From positions 434,001 to 498,000 of the forward strand of contig OX596346.1 of assembly GCA_951394405.1 (NCBI GenBank): a stretch of DNA of 64,000 nt. The letters run 5' to 3'. Within the stretch, counting starts at the first letter, position 1. Every line of letters begins with the position of its first letter. The translations under genes were made by a program, and so were the position numbers. The notes beneath the pieces are model-generated. The model was not told where the DNA came from. It saw only the letters and a program-made list of their open reading frames with translations, and ran no database searches. The DNA is from Coprinellus micaceus. Taxonomy: Eukaryota; Basidiomycota; Agaricomycetes; Agaricales; Psathyrellaceae. Below, piece after piece: positions 41,113-53,162 of this stretch.

Positions 41113-41911
41113 GGTGATGAGTTCAATCGAACCGCGTGCAGTGGCATCCTTACTTAGGGTCTCGATTGAGGTAAACGGGAGACGACCTCCCATCGAGAAT
41201 TTGATTGGTGACGACGAAAGTCGTTACGCAACGGTTCAAATTCTGACATTCCCTTCACGTCCTATTTTTCTCCCAGAGCTCACTGCCTCAAAGCCATTCA
41301 CTATCTATTCTTTGAACCGCCTCACGTGTACTTATCTACGTGTAATACTTATACCTTGTTCGCCTTTACTTGATTCCTTGCATACTCAACATGTCACTCC
41401 CCGGAACCCCCGGAGCATGGGTGATCTCGCTGTCCCGCTCTCGACATATCCGCATGGGGCGAAAGATGGGGAAGGCACCAACCTCCTCATACTGTAAGAT
41501 AGGCAGAGTGACATATCGCACTCCACGGGCTCGTTTTCGTTTCACAATGGAGCCTAGGCGGGGATAGGGCGTGTTGATGCATGGCTTCGAGCTGCAGGTC
41601 CGAATGGCAGGTAATTTCAACACACTCACTGGTTTGAGGTCTTGGGGCGAGATAACTCCATCTCCAATCGAGTACGGCTCTATTATGGCGTCGTATTTGA
41701 GAGACGAAACTGTCAGGATGCTCCAATTCCGAACCCACGCGAGCGCCCCACTGTGCAATCATGTCATTGACCTGGCGTTGCGCTTGCTGAGCGGATTCTG
41801 CGTTTTGAAGGTGCGATAGCGTCAAGCTAGTGATAGCATCTACGGGATTATCTCTCTAATCCGTACCCCGTGTAGACGCGCAAACGGCGCATGGGCGCTT
41901 AATTTATCACG
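41113..41911. other. DUF-4 3' flank with a unit-specific insert
   Basis: The first 280 bp resemble the other 3' flanks. About 41390-41830 has no counterpart in other units. It holds two overlapping minus-strand open frames of 130 and 112 codons (for example DAIIEPYSIGDGVISPQDLK and AQQAQRQVNDMIAQWG) with protein-like composition but no recognised family. Confidence 0.4.
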
Positions 41912-41913
41912 TC

Positions 41914-41945
41914 CATCTTATCTTATCAGAATGGATGACTCAGCA
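41914..41945 (+). promoter_or_regulatory. Double-GATA plus TGACTCAGCA box upstream of SOD-G
   Basis: ATCTTATCTTATC is followed by TGACTCAGCA at 41936-41945, preceded by GCGCATGGGCGCTTA. Confidence 0.55.
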
Positions 41946-42328
41946 TGATCTCCGCACTGAGCCCTGAGTGACGACGTTGTGGGTGCCCTTCTCCTTGCTC
42001 TCTCCGTTATCCTCGTACGAAGTGGTGAACGAAGTACCCGGTACACTCTGGCAGACTGGCGTATACCTGCTCTGTCCGATACAAGATATGGTCGCCTTGC
42101 CGCTCGAGACCCTCACAAGCTGAACTATCACCCATACATACGTCGGAGCTCTGACGACGGGCCTCGGCTTCCTGGGCGGAGGGGTGGCGTGGGCCAGGAA
42201 ATCGTTCCAAGGACAGCTGGGCGGACTTACAAGCTCGTCCTGGCTCTTCCCTACCACCTCTCCTCTCTTGCCCGTCGCCTCAACACACAGCAGAAATCCC
42301 TCACCAAACCTCGAGCGTTATCGACTAA

Positions 42329-43533
42329 ACTGAGTGTCGAACACCCCCCACTCTTTCCCGTGTACGAGCCGCTCAAGCCCTACACCAACCTCCAACTTGT
42401 GACTCCCTACTCGGGTCAACGCCCTCCACGCCCCTGAGACTGCCCACACGAAACCTCCAGGCGGCGTCGAAGTTCAACGGAAGAGGTGTGTATCCTATCC
42501 CTTCCTTGACAGATCAGTATCTGACTTGAGTGTGATCTTCCACCTCGCTCACCTTGACTGGCCACCCCTTCCTCCGCTCTCCCCGTACTACCCCTTCCCC
42601 TATCGATTTCATCCCTCCCAATGCATCGAGCGTGCGCTGCATCAGATTGCTCCATCGTGTCAATGGACCTGATCAGCCGGCGCTTCGCAGACCACTTCAA
42701 CTAGTCCCTCTTCTGCAAGAACCTCGGCGCCTCCTCGTCATCAAGGATATCGGCAGTGTCCCCAAGAACTGCGGTCTCAAGACCTCGAGTTCGGCTTTCT
42801 CGATAACCTGAAGGAGTTTAACCCTGCGACACTTGCGATTCAGGGGTCTACGTCAATTTACCCTCTTTGACTATCCGCTCTCTTTGTTCGTGGATCTGTA
42901 CGACCGGAATACAGGGAGAGGGAGTGCGGTGAGGGGCGCCGCGCATCGCGGACTGATCCGAAAGGTTGAGCTCCTCAAGATCGCCACCACCATTAACCAG
43001 GATCCCCTCCTCTGCCTCGTCCCATCATCGGCGCCAACATCTGGGAGCACGCTTTCTGCCTCCAGTACTTGAACGCTAAGGTCGGCGTGAGTGTTTCTCT
43101 TACTCGTTTTCATCCAATTTGTGTTCCTCCAATGGTCGACGTCGTAGGGCGGGCACTTCCATGGGCCACACGTACCACTTTTCTTCGCAATATATCACGC
43201 CTTTTCTTCCCTTTATCCCACTGCTTCTCCTTCCTCAGCGCTCCCCTCTTCTCTCGCTTCCGTCTTCTACCCTTCTTGGTTCCCGTTCATTCATTTACAC
43301 GTCTTCTCGATCGCGGTCCATCCACTCGCTTACCGATTTTCGTCAACGATGTATATTCGCTTTCCACTGGTATTTCCTCGATTGTTCATTTTCATTGCTG
43401 TCGGGGACGCGCCTTTCTGAACCGCACGCCGATCTGTAGTGTCCCGCAGTACCTCACCGCCATCCGGAACGTCATCAACTTCAAGGAGGCCGAGGTTCGT
43501 TACCCCGAGCCCAGCGACCCTTCCAAGATTTAA
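42329..43533 (+). pseudogene. SOD-G: Fe/Mn superoxide dismutase remnant
   Basis: The start reads GTGTCGAACACC where SOD-F has ATGTCGAACACC, so the ATG is lost. The N-terminal LPYAYDALEPY segment is frameshifted. Exon 2 (about 42665-42850) has FADHFN then a stop in place of HVNHSLFW, and shifts frame. Exon 3 (about 42965-43089) keeps fragments of the IATT-NQDPLL and GANIWEHAFCLQYLNAK region, with Asp changed to Asn at the metal-ligand position, before GTGAGT. Exon 4 (about 43450-43533) is clean: YLTAIRNVINFKEAEVRYPE, ending SKI and a stop. Confidence 0.75.
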
Positions 43534-45491
43534 TCACCCGTGTATCCTATGACGAGGAGGTGAGTTGTCTCCCTTGCTGTATGAGAGTTTAAAAGGAGAG
43601 CTGACTCGAATGAGGTAGGGTTGAAGGTTCAATGGCGTGAAATCGAAGGGAACCAAGTAGGAAATTGGAATCGAGCTGATTGGTACGAAGCAATCTATGA
43701 CTGCGTCCATATTATATTTGTTTGATTTCTCGCATTACGTTCGTCTGTTCCTCATTCTCTCTTCTACGGCTTCTCTGTCGTGGTTCCCCTACTCATGCCC
43801 CGCGCCGTCCGCCGCTTCATCCCTCTATCCACGTAACAATTGGTTCTACCCCATGGTACGAGCCTTGCACGTACGCTTCACGTCGCTCGGCCCGTGCATC
43901 ACTCGCTCGCTCGTTCAATGGTCTCACCCTGAATCCCTTTGCTTTGACATCAGTCAGCGGATGACGCTAGGGCTGTCGGCGGTCAGCCGTCACCACCGAA
44001 CAGGTTCGGAGCGGCCATGTCTCCGCGAGTTAGGACCTCTTGGACGGGCTCGCAAAGTCGTCAGTGCACCTCAGGAGGCACTGTCCTAGGCGTCAGGTTA
44101 TTCTCGTCTATCCCCCTCTGGTCAAGTCCAGTCCACCAAGTCGATGGGCGGGGAATTTTGTCAGAACGTCCTTCGGTCATGCTTTGCAATCCTCTGTTGC
44201 CGGCGGTCCCCTTCCTAATGTTTATTGACCCCAGGCATAGTTTGGAGCCCCGGTGAAGGTGGTGGTAGCAAATTTCGAGCTTCGTGAGTCAATCAACTGG
44301 TATAATCCGTCCTTCCTTCGATTACACTTATTTAACCAAGTCCTTACACCTAGGAGGGGTCCTGAAACTGTCTCGGGAATGCCACCGGTCGCGCTCTGAC
44401 TTTCGATACTCCATTGTACTTGCGCAATGGGCTTCTGGACTGATGGTAGTCACTCCTTGTTCGTCGAGTATTCAGAGCAATTCAGTCAGCAAACCAGGAG
44501 GACGTCGAGGCGCTACGTGATTCCATTTGACGCTATCCTCGCATTTCATTTGGTTGGTTTGATATCTAGAGGAAGAGAAGTTCGCTAGCAGGTCGGCTTC
44601 CAAAGCTGACGTGAAACTAGTCCCAAGGATAAGAAGCGTTGGGGATGCAGTGCATCCTTTTCACACTCACGGCCCACGGATGGCCATCCTCCCGATTGTC
44701 TTGTATATCCGTTTCTTGTCCAACGGAATCGCAATTCTCTCCTCAATCCATCGCGGGTCTTGCTCTCGTCATGATCTCGCTACGAGACATCATTCTTCAT
44801 ACCCCACCAAGGCGATTCGGTAGAAGGTCCCATCACGCGGCGCTAAGCGTACTCGGCCTCGGATCCTCGAGTATAAAGTTAATAGGCCTTCTGCTCGGTT
44901 AGGAAGTGCGGTACTCAGCGAGTGCGAGCCCTTCCATGCATCCATGCACTTAGAGACGAGCCTGAGGGGGTACCTCGCCGTATTCGGGTATTTGAGGAGC
45001 TCAGGAGATAGCGTAACAAACTCGTTCCTTCGGGCGACGTTTGCGCCAGCCATTTTTATCCGTGTCTCATGCCCGCTTGGAAGAGGGACAGAGGCAGTGG
45101 ATTCGCGTAGAACGTCGTCACAAACACAGACCGTGTATACATCTCCCAGTCCTTCCAGATAGGCAGCAGAAGTCGATGGCTGCACAGCCTTATCCTTCAG
45201 AAGATCCGTACTCTGGCCCACAAACATGGTATGACGGGAGAAGGTGCGAATATGTGCTACCCCAGGTATCAAGTATAACCCCGGGGATGTGGTAGCTCTT
45301 GTTCGGGGTCAAGGACTCCCCCCTCACCGCGATCCCTGACCAGAAGATCACATATTATCACATACCGAACAATGAGGGGTAAGGAGAAGGCTGGGCGGTG
45401 CTCGAGCGGCCATCGCATTGTGGAGCTTGGGACAGAGAGATCCTGTACGACTATCGAACAGGGGGGATTTCTAGCCCTTCGGCGATTACTA
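43534..45491. other. SOD-G 3' flank and intergenic stretch
   Basis: The first 170 bp repeat the SOD 3' flank (GAATGAGGTAGGGTTGAAGG, ATTGGTACGAAGCAATCTAT). 44830-45310 shares short strings with 61620-61990 (AGTGCGAG, GGTGCAAATATGTGCTAC), a further shared intergenic block. No gene is supported. Confidence 0.45.
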
Positions 45492-45498
45492 TATAAAG
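45492..45498 (+). promoter_or_regulatory. TATA box of DUF6533 copy 5
   Basis: TATAAAG lies about 92 bp before the ATG. Confidence 0.6.
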
Positions 45499-45589
45499 CG
45501 ACACCTGGCCAAGTTCTGGACGTCGACTCATCCCACTGTAGCATTCCTTTCCTGACCGGAGCCGACCTCTCTCAATCACACTACGGAAG

Positions 45590-47471
45590 ATGGCGATGTC
45601 AGCAGAGCAGGTACAAGGGCTTGCAGATGCGGTGGCGGTGTGGCGGATGCAAGAGGTGAGTCCATATTTTATGTTTGGTTGAGTCTGAGTCTCCCTAATC
45701 AGCGATAGTAGTACTTGACAAGTGCGTACCGTGAGCCAAACTGTGCCCCAAGGTTGACCCGGGAATAGTCTCTTTTTATTGCCTCTACGTGGGTTACCAC
45801 CACTACCTCTGGTCACGCCATCTGATTTGAGGCCAAAGGTGTATTACGTCTCAACGACTCTGGCCGAAGAAGTAGGCGCACCATTCACTTGGTAGCCCAC
45901 ATTCTGACGTTTTAATCACCAGGTTTCCATCATTCTGCCTCAGAGGTGGAATCGAGGCAAGATGCTATACATGATTATCCGATATGGACTACTGGTTCAC
46001 GCTGCTGAACAGCTCCTCAGTGAGTCAAAGATACCCGACGGGGCGGTTGGCTGGGCACTACTGACATGTCACTTGTGTTTATCAAGGAGACCACCGTAAT
46101 TATTTCTCCTTATCCCCCATAGTGAGTCTGGCGACCATCCTGTCCACCATTTGCCACCTACTTCACCTCGCATTATGCAGGCATGCAAAGTGCTTCGCCT
46201 CATTGCCTATTGTGCGTTTCCTCACCTTGCAACTGGTTTGCAGAATGTGTTCACCATCCTTGGCGCAGTCCCCTACTTCGCCTCCATGGTGGCATGTGAA
46301 TGTGAGTTATCGCCTGCCGTCTCGTGCCTGGGTGTGCTTTATCTGCAGAGCGTAGGGTCACTAGGGCTGTGTCTGGGTGCCCTTCTACAAGCAGCCTCTG
46401 TTTATCTTGTTGCCATTGTCATTGCCTCGTGTGTGCGTCAGCCACTCCGTGTTCTATTTCCTCGCTCTACCACCCTGACCATCCCCACGGCACAGGGAAT
46501 GACCCTTATCACTGCTGTCATTAATCTGGTATCATACATTCAGTATCCAGGTCAGCAATCCGCGTAACCCGTTTAGGAGCCTGCAAAGCTCACATCCATG
46601 GATTTTTTCAAGCGGAACCAGTGCCGCGCTTGGTCTCTGAATTGGGCTACCCTTGCTACGTTCCGTCTAGTAGGACATGGTCGGAGCGGACAATCGCAGA
46701 TGCTGGCAGGGACGTTCGGGGGTATGTGAATGTTGCAGCGACTACCCGTGCGTTACTCTACTAGAGAAGGGTGGTAGAGGACTGACATGGGGCTACAGTT
46801 CTAGCTCTGCTGGGCGTCGCCACGCTCGCCGTTCGCTATAAGGGCCAGGATGGCCGCTTGGTTCAGGTCATACGTCGGGATGGAGGCATCCACTATATGT
46901 CCCTGTTAAGTCGGTCGTTTTGATCTCCTCGTATGCTCCGTGCTATTGATGCTTCTCACAATAAAAAAGCCCTCAGGATGGCGAACGCCATACTCCGGAC
47001 CCCTACGGTGATGTCGGTATGTCGTGGTGACCGTCATCATATGAGTTATGCATTGATATGGAATGAAGGTATCAGAAATAGGGAGTAGCCCAGCGTTTTT
47101 GTGAGCCTTCGAGATTTTCATATGGGGACTGGGTAGATAGCTAAACACTCGCTTTAGACTTGTTCAGATGTGCGTCAGGCGCGGTGGTCCGTGGAAGTTT
47201 CTCACGCTATTCCCACAGCGCGAGTAATGTCATCGTCCCAATCCTCGCTCAACGACTCCTCATCAACATGCGCAAGGTCGATTACATGGGGTCCGAACCC
47301 ATCGCCTCCAAACTCCTCTTCGCACCTCCCGCACCTGGATCAGAGGATGACCTCGAAGGGGATTTTGTCTCCTTCGAGATGGCGCAAGTCCCCTCCGATC
47401 TGCGTCATCGAGGGGCTGGGGGTGGAGCGTCTGAGGTGGGCGAGAATGGAGAGGGGAGTCGCAGTGTGTGA
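45590..47471 (+). CDS. DUF6533-type multipass membrane protein, copy 5 (intact, 347 residues)
   Basis: Exons: 45590-45655, 45769-45788, 45832-45871, 45923-46019, 46087-46121, 46181-46211, 46269-46301, 46356-46432, 46496-46550, 46613-46747, 46799-46909, 46970-47016, 47069-47100, 47158-47169, 47219-47471. All joins keep frame; exon 3 is one codon shorter than in the other copies (PKVYYVSTTLAEE). Core LPQRWNRGKMLYMIIRYG, membrane segments WSLGLCLGALLQ and VYLVAIVIASC, ELGYPCY and tail GSEDDLEGDF are present. Intron 7 is also open in frame if retained (CECELSPAVSCLGV), which is not so in copies 1, 2 and 7. Function unknown. Confidence 0.8.
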
Positions 47472-47940
47472 TCTGGTGAGTTTCTTTGGGCTTTACCAGT
47501 GGCGCTCGCTTACGAACACGTCTGGAGTGATTGGAAGGTGTACTCTCGATGAAGAGTTCCCCAACATCACAGGTCATTACGCGACGGCTCAAAGTCTGAC
47601 TTTGCGTTCCTTCCTATCTGTCCTCCCAGTCCTAGACCTGTGTTGTACCCACCCCCCGAACCAAGCTACGAGCTTATTATTTATCTGCTCTCGATTGTTG
47701 TCCTGTGGTGATTAATATATGCATGACTGGTCTATTCAAAGTTTGAACCTTTAAAGAACCGACGAACAGCAGGCAACGTCAGCCCTTAGGGCACCTGTCT
47801 GTGTTGCTCGCCTCATTGTACATAGAGAGACAAACCATATACCTAACCCGCATACTTGTGTGAACTTCTATTAGTTCATTGCGTTATGGGATACCCCAAG
47901 AAGATGTAGATGGCGCTTGGGCGCTTATTTGATCACGACC
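47472..47940. other. DUF-5 3' flank
   Basis: Shares the common 3' flank and the GCGCTTGGGCGCTTATTTGA string (about 47912) before the next box. No gene. Confidence 0.45.
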
Positions 47941-47970
47941 ATCTTATCTTATCGGCAGTAATGACTCAGC
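47941..47970 (+). promoter_or_regulatory. Double-GATA plus TGACTCAG box upstream of SOD-H
   Basis: ATCTTATCTTATCGG is followed by TGACTCA at 47962-47968. The GCA extension is changed to GCG. Confidence 0.55.
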
Positions 47971-48316
47971 GTGATCACTTTGCACGGACCCCTGGGCGGT
48001 AACGCCGCTAGGATATCGCGCTTCTGCTTCGTCCCTTTGACGATGGTATACACAGACAGGCGGTCCGACGAGTCCCCTCTGCTCTATCCGCGATGCTGCA
48101 GACCCAGGATATCGTCGTGCGAGCTCTCAAAGCAATCCATGCGCTCAGCTCCAGTCCGAACCGGGTGCATCGAGGCTGATGTCTCCCAGTCGGGGGTTTC
48201 GATAGCTGAGGGAGAACGGAGCGCACCATGCATCGTTTGTCCCTCTTCGCTTCGCTATCCCTTCCCACACGCGCTCACGACAACCCGTGACCCTCAGCCA
48301 ACATCACGACCTTCAC

Positions 48317-49425
48317 CCTCAGGGCTGGGTCAGCAGACTCAACACCGCTGAGGCCGCCTGCGCGGAGGCCTCCACGGCCAAGGAGAGGATCTCCTTGCAA
48401 GTGGTGAAGTTCAACGGATGTGGTACGTACGTTCTGCCTCCAAGTGAGATTGATCTGTAATTTATATTGACGTATGCGTTGTCAGCCTTGTCCGAATTCC
48501 GCTTCACGTTGGGACCCTGTCTCTCCCCCCGCCCACACTAGCCCGAATCCATCGCTGACGGACCACTGCCTCTTCTGGAAGCCTCCGCCGCCGCCAAATA
48601 AGGGTACCAGCGGTGTCCTGGAGGACGGCGCTCCTATACAGGCTGTCGACGCCGCGCTTGGGTCCATCGCTTTCTTGAAGGAGCTCAAACCCGTTTCTCT
48701 TGCGGTTCAGGATCTGGCACTCGGATACAGCGGCCGCAGTAAGCGCTTCGATATAGCGGCCACCGCCAGCCAAGATCCTCCCTCCTCTCATCCCCGTCCC
48801 CATGATCGCTATAAATGTCCGGGAGCCTACCTTGAGCACTTGAACGTCAAGGCCGATGTGAGTACTCGGCTGCTCTCTTCGTTTTCATCTGTTCGGTGTA
48901 GCCCTCCCGTGCCTCTTCCATTGCCCTCCTCCTTTCACATGTTCGATTCTTCCCTTTCCCGTTTGTATCACGTTGACTCAGTGTGTGCTCATGCTGTGCC
49001 CGTCGATTACATAATTTACATGTGGGTGCTCAAATCTATCCCCCCTCTGCTTTCGGTGTCACTTCTGCGAGCGTTCCTTCCTCCCACTGTTGTTTCCGGC
49101 CGCAATCCTCGGTCAGGGGTATTCGCTCCCACCGAACCTATTAATACCCCTCCGCAATTGTCATCTCAGCTTTCAGCTCTATACTACCTTTCGTTTCGGA
49201 ATCGTTCCTTCACGTGTGGCCCCCATGTTTGCTTAGCCAGGCCTTCCGTCCGTTAACCTCTCTCCTATTCGTTGGCCTCACACGTGCTCTTTCATTCCTT
49301 CGCCTACGCTTCGGCATTCGTTTCTTCGTGCTATCCTCCCTTGACGGCCGTCGCTAACCCTGCCCATAGTACTTCACTGTGGCTGAGGCTCGTTACCTCG
49401 AGGCCAGCGGCGTGTCCAAGCTCCA
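48317..49425 (+). pseudogene. SOD-H: Fe/Mn superoxide dismutase remnant
   Basis: The second half of exon 1 is open: [20 protein letters not shown], then VVKFNGCG with a GTACGT donor at 48423. The first half, with LHHTKHH, is destroyed (HPQGW remains). Exon 2 has lost HVNHSLFW and begins KPPPPPNKGTSGVLEDGA; its second half is diverged (AVQDLALGYSGR) and has fused to exon 3 with intron 2 missing. Exon 3 reads KRFDIAATASQDPPS, then loses frame across the ligand segment before LEHLNVKAD (end about 48858). Exon 4 (49371-49425) has an internal deletion, YFTVAEARYLEASGVSKL, and its stop is gone. Confidence 0.75.
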
Positions 49426-51232
49426 ACCGCCCGTAGGGCTGATACCGACGAGGTGAGTTGCTCCCCCCACGTGTTGTGTGAGCATTCAGCGGGAGAAAGC
49501 TGACGCGAAAAGGATAGGGCGAGATGAAGTCCATCGAGGGTACAAAGTGGGATGAAACGAAAGTAATGGAGTATATTGATACCAAAATCAATGAAATCGC
49601 GCCGCGTTCTACTCTCCTGGTTGGCCCACTTGGGCCTGGTGAACAGCCGCTCGGTGAGTACCCCTCACATTGCCTAGGGCCCTTCCTCCCTTGCTTGATT
49701 CTCCGACGATCTCTCCTCCACCAGCAATTCTTAGCCTTCTCTTCCATCGCTCTCACAGCCGTTCGTTGGTCCAGCCCCACTGTGTACGTCGTGCCACCCA
49801 CAGTGGGCATTCGTACGGATCGTCTAACCATTCTCGGCGCCATGATTGTCGTCGGCTGTGCCTAATCTCCCGATGATCCCGGCGTCGATCAGCGTGTGTT
49901 TATGTGTGCTAAGTTCCCTCTCTGTCTTGGTGGGGCTGGGATAGGTGAATGCCCCTCACCGCCTTGGAGGTACGCTGCGAATGCAGCCCGCTGGGGAGGC
50001 ATCTCGAAGTTCGCTGAGTACGCGAGACCGAGTTGGAGGGTCAGACGAGTCGCCAATCCTTCTAGCTGGCCCACATATCCGTGCATAACCGCCCACAGGT
50101 GCCACGCAAATGCTGTTAGTGTGGACCGGTGTGCACATATTGTGCATAACGCCCACATGTGTTATCGACGCCTTCATGATCTAGACGGTGCCCTGGAGAA
50201 AAGAACAGCATTGTCCCGACATCGCTCTCACAAGGGATTGAAGTTTGGGCGTACGAAGAGATAAGACGGGATAGGAAGTGCACAGCTAGTGCTCGTTCAA
50301 GTCATGAGCCTGCTCGGGTGCTCCCAAGGGGCCACAGGCCGAGCAATCCGGGTATGGCAGGTTCCCCCCCAGGGTTGCGGTTCCCACAGTCGGGGTCCCG
50401 ACTGACACACCGGCAGTGTCGGCATCCAAGCAGAGCTTTGGGAGATGCTGTGTGTGGATAATAGAAGGGAGTGCTAGAGAGACGCGATGGTGCGGAATTT
50501 GCTGCCTCTGACTGTGCTCTCGGTCTTGGGGAGCGACCTCGATACCGGGAGTCTGTCGCGTAGTCGCCCCCTCTGCGAACCGATAATTACTCACTATCAT
50601 GCATCCTGTCAAATGGATTCCCCCGCAGCACGACGTTCTTCCCTCAGTTACAGACGAAGCGGAAAGCGTACCTCCTAGACAGAGCTAGGCCATTGCTGGT
50701 CCATGGCGAGCCTATCGCGCATCGGGTGCTTCCAACCCCTCCAACTTCAGTGGGCGCCTACTGTGCACTGCGCGGGATTTCCCAGACTTCCACCTTGCCG
50801 TTGATTGCCACTACCATATACGGGGTGGGACCCCGAAACGTGGTTCCACTACCCTCCCCCAGACCCTGTACCCTCGGGCTGCTCGGCCTGTGGCCCCTTG
50901 GGTGCTCCCACGCGAGTTCCTATGGCCGAATTCTGCGCGGGAACTAGTTTCGAAATCCTATGTTGTGTGTATTTGTGTGAACAAAAAGCAACCAAGGAGA
51001 CAAGCGCCCACAACGAACCAAAGTTTGGGCTGGGCGCACACAGCACAACTGCAGTTTCGAGCACTCTGATTGATGGGACTTCATTACACAAAAGGCCATT
51101 CACAATACGAGTGATCGAGTGAATTCGAATGCACGCAGTTGTTTCATGACCGCCGCCACGTATGGAGTGAGGGAGACGCAGATCGTGCTCGAATATCGGA
51201 CTTGAAGCCCCGTGGCGGTAAGGCAGCGGCGA
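49426..51232. other. SOD-H 3' flank and intergenic stretch
   Basis: 49490-49860 matches the SOD 3' flanks at 14940 and 22480 (ATTGATACCAAAATCAATGA, CCGCTCGGTGAGTAC). 50185-50300 matches part of the shared intergenic block (GAGAAAAGAACAGCATTGTC, GTACGAAGAGATAAGA). No gene is supported. Confidence 0.5.
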
Positions 51233-51239
51233 TATAAAG
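51233..51239 (+). promoter_or_regulatory. TATA box of DUF6533 copy 6
   Basis: TATAAAG lies about 70 bp before the ATG. Confidence 0.6.
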
Positions 51240-51308
51240 CGAACGCCCAATAAACGGTGACAGTTGCCATTCTCTGCCTGACCACACTCCTGGATTGTAC
51301 GAAAGAAA

Positions 51309-53162
51309 ATGACTACGATGTCAGCAGAGCGGATTCGAGCGCTGGCGGACGCAGTCAGTACATGGCAGATGCAGGAAGTGAGTGCTTCTTTCCGTTGTGG
51401 GTGTATAGGACGACCACTGATCGGCGACGATAGTATATTTACAGTGCGTTCCTGTGAAGCAAGGTTAGCGCCGAAACTGACCCTGGAGTAGCCTCACTCT
51501 ATTGCCTATACGTGAGTTGCTATCGCTATCTTCGGTTGAGGGCCTCTGAATTGAGACCGCCGAAGGCGTATTATGTTATAACGACTCTAGCTGAGGAGGT
51601 ACATGCGCCTATTAGTCTGGTACGCCCACCGCCTGATGTGTCGATCGTCAGGTTTCCATTATCCTCCCTCAAAAGTGGAATAGAGGGAAGATGCTCTACA
51701 CGACAATTCGATATGCGCTACTAGTCTATATAGCCCTGCAGATTAGCAGTGGGTCGAAGGCTTACCGTACTGGGGGTTCATTCAGTTTTACTGACGAATT
51801 CCTTGTCTCCATTCAGGAGACTACCGGAGCTATCTATCGATATCCCCCAACGTAAGCCTGGTGACCGTTCTGGATAACCCTTCTATCTCACTGACCACTA
51901 CGCAGAGTTGCAAGGCGCTCTATATCACTTGCATGGGTGTGTTCGATCGTCCCTCCAGCCCCCCGAGAGTACGTGCTGATAAATCTTGGAACAGCGCTCC
52001 TCGACATTACGATACTAGCATCCGACGGTAAGCCCTCAACCGTCATCCCGCCGCTCTGGCATGATTGACCCTCAGACAATAGTTTCACTCGCGCTATGTC
52101 TCGGCGCCCTCCTCCAGGCGAAGCCATTGTACCTTGTTCTAGTTGTCGCTCTTTCCTGCGTGCGTCGGCCCTCGGACGAGTGCTTTCCTGTGCTCCACCA
52201 CTCTGACCCTCTACATTGCACAGGGCACTCCCTTTGTCAATGCCATCATCGCTCTGGTATCTGCCATTCAGTATGTGGGTCAGTCGCACAGGAGTGACGA
52301 TGGTAATAATTACGAGACTCACATTCATGCCCTCTCTCAGCGGAACCGAGTTCCCCTCTAGACGTTGAATTGGGATACCCTTGCTACATTCCCTCGAGCG
52401 AGCAGTTGTCGGAGCAGACGATCCTTTTCATTGGGCGCGATGTTCGTGCATACACGAATCTTGTAGCAACCACCTGTGCGTTACTCCAAACACCACTGCT
52501 GGAGGGGAACTGCGAGAGAATTGACACCATAACACAGTGCTAGCTCTGTTAGGCGTTGTAACCCTCGTTGTTCGATATAAGGGACAAGGAGGCCGCCTAG
52601 TCCAGACAATACGTCGCGACGGCGGTGTACACTACCTGTCCCTGATAGGTCAGTCCTGTCGGCCCGCCCTCACGCCTCGTGTCACTGACAGCTCCCGACC
52701 TTGGTCGAAAAGCGATCAGGATGACTTTAGCCATCGTGCGCACACCTACTATCGTGGCGGTATGTCGCAAATTCACCATCAGTGGTGTTGAATATTGACG
52801 TTCGATGCAGCTATCGGACCTGGCTCATAACCCAGTGTTTATGTGCGTCCTCCAGCGTCCCCATTGCTTTGTTCCATTTACTAAAACCGGATTTCAGGAC
52901 CGCGAATGCGTATGTCTCACCCTGTTTGGCCGTGTTCCCTTGACCCAATTTTCGCAGGGCAGGGGATGTTATCATCCCAATCCTGGCCCAACGCCTCCTT
53001 ATCAACATGCGCAAGGTGGACTATATGGGTTCCGAGCCCGTCGCGTCCAAACTCCTCTTCGCACCTCCGGGGCCTGAATCGGGGGATGACCTCGAATCTT
53101 CGTTCAGCTCCCTGAATATGACGGTGTCAGAGTCTTCTGGTCCCCGTCGTCGAGGGGTGTAA
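51309..53162 (+). CDS. DUF6533-type multipass membrane protein, copy 6 (intact, 333 residues, shortened tail)
   Basis: Exons: 51309-51377, 51492-51511, 51556-51598, 51652-51748, 51817-51851, 51906-51936, 51995-52027, 52083-52159, 52224-52278, 52341-52475, 52538-52648, 52713-52759, 52811-52842, 52898-52909, 52958-53162. Every join keeps frame. Core PPKAYYVITTLAEE, then LPQKWNRGKMLYTTIRYA. Exon 8 VSLALCLGALLQAKPLYLVL and exon 10 ELGYPCY are present. Differences from its sisters: exon 7 has LASD where the others have LACD, so a conserved Cys is lost, and the acidic tail is degenerate and shorter (ESGDDLESSFSSLNM, ending RRRGV). This is the most diverged complete copy. Confidence 0.78.

Noticed and set aside
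46151..46567. A single long open frame in DUF6533 copy 5 as a separate small gene
   Set aside because: It is exons 6-9 of copy 5 read through open introns. The homologous introns of other copies contain stops and the splice signals are conserved.
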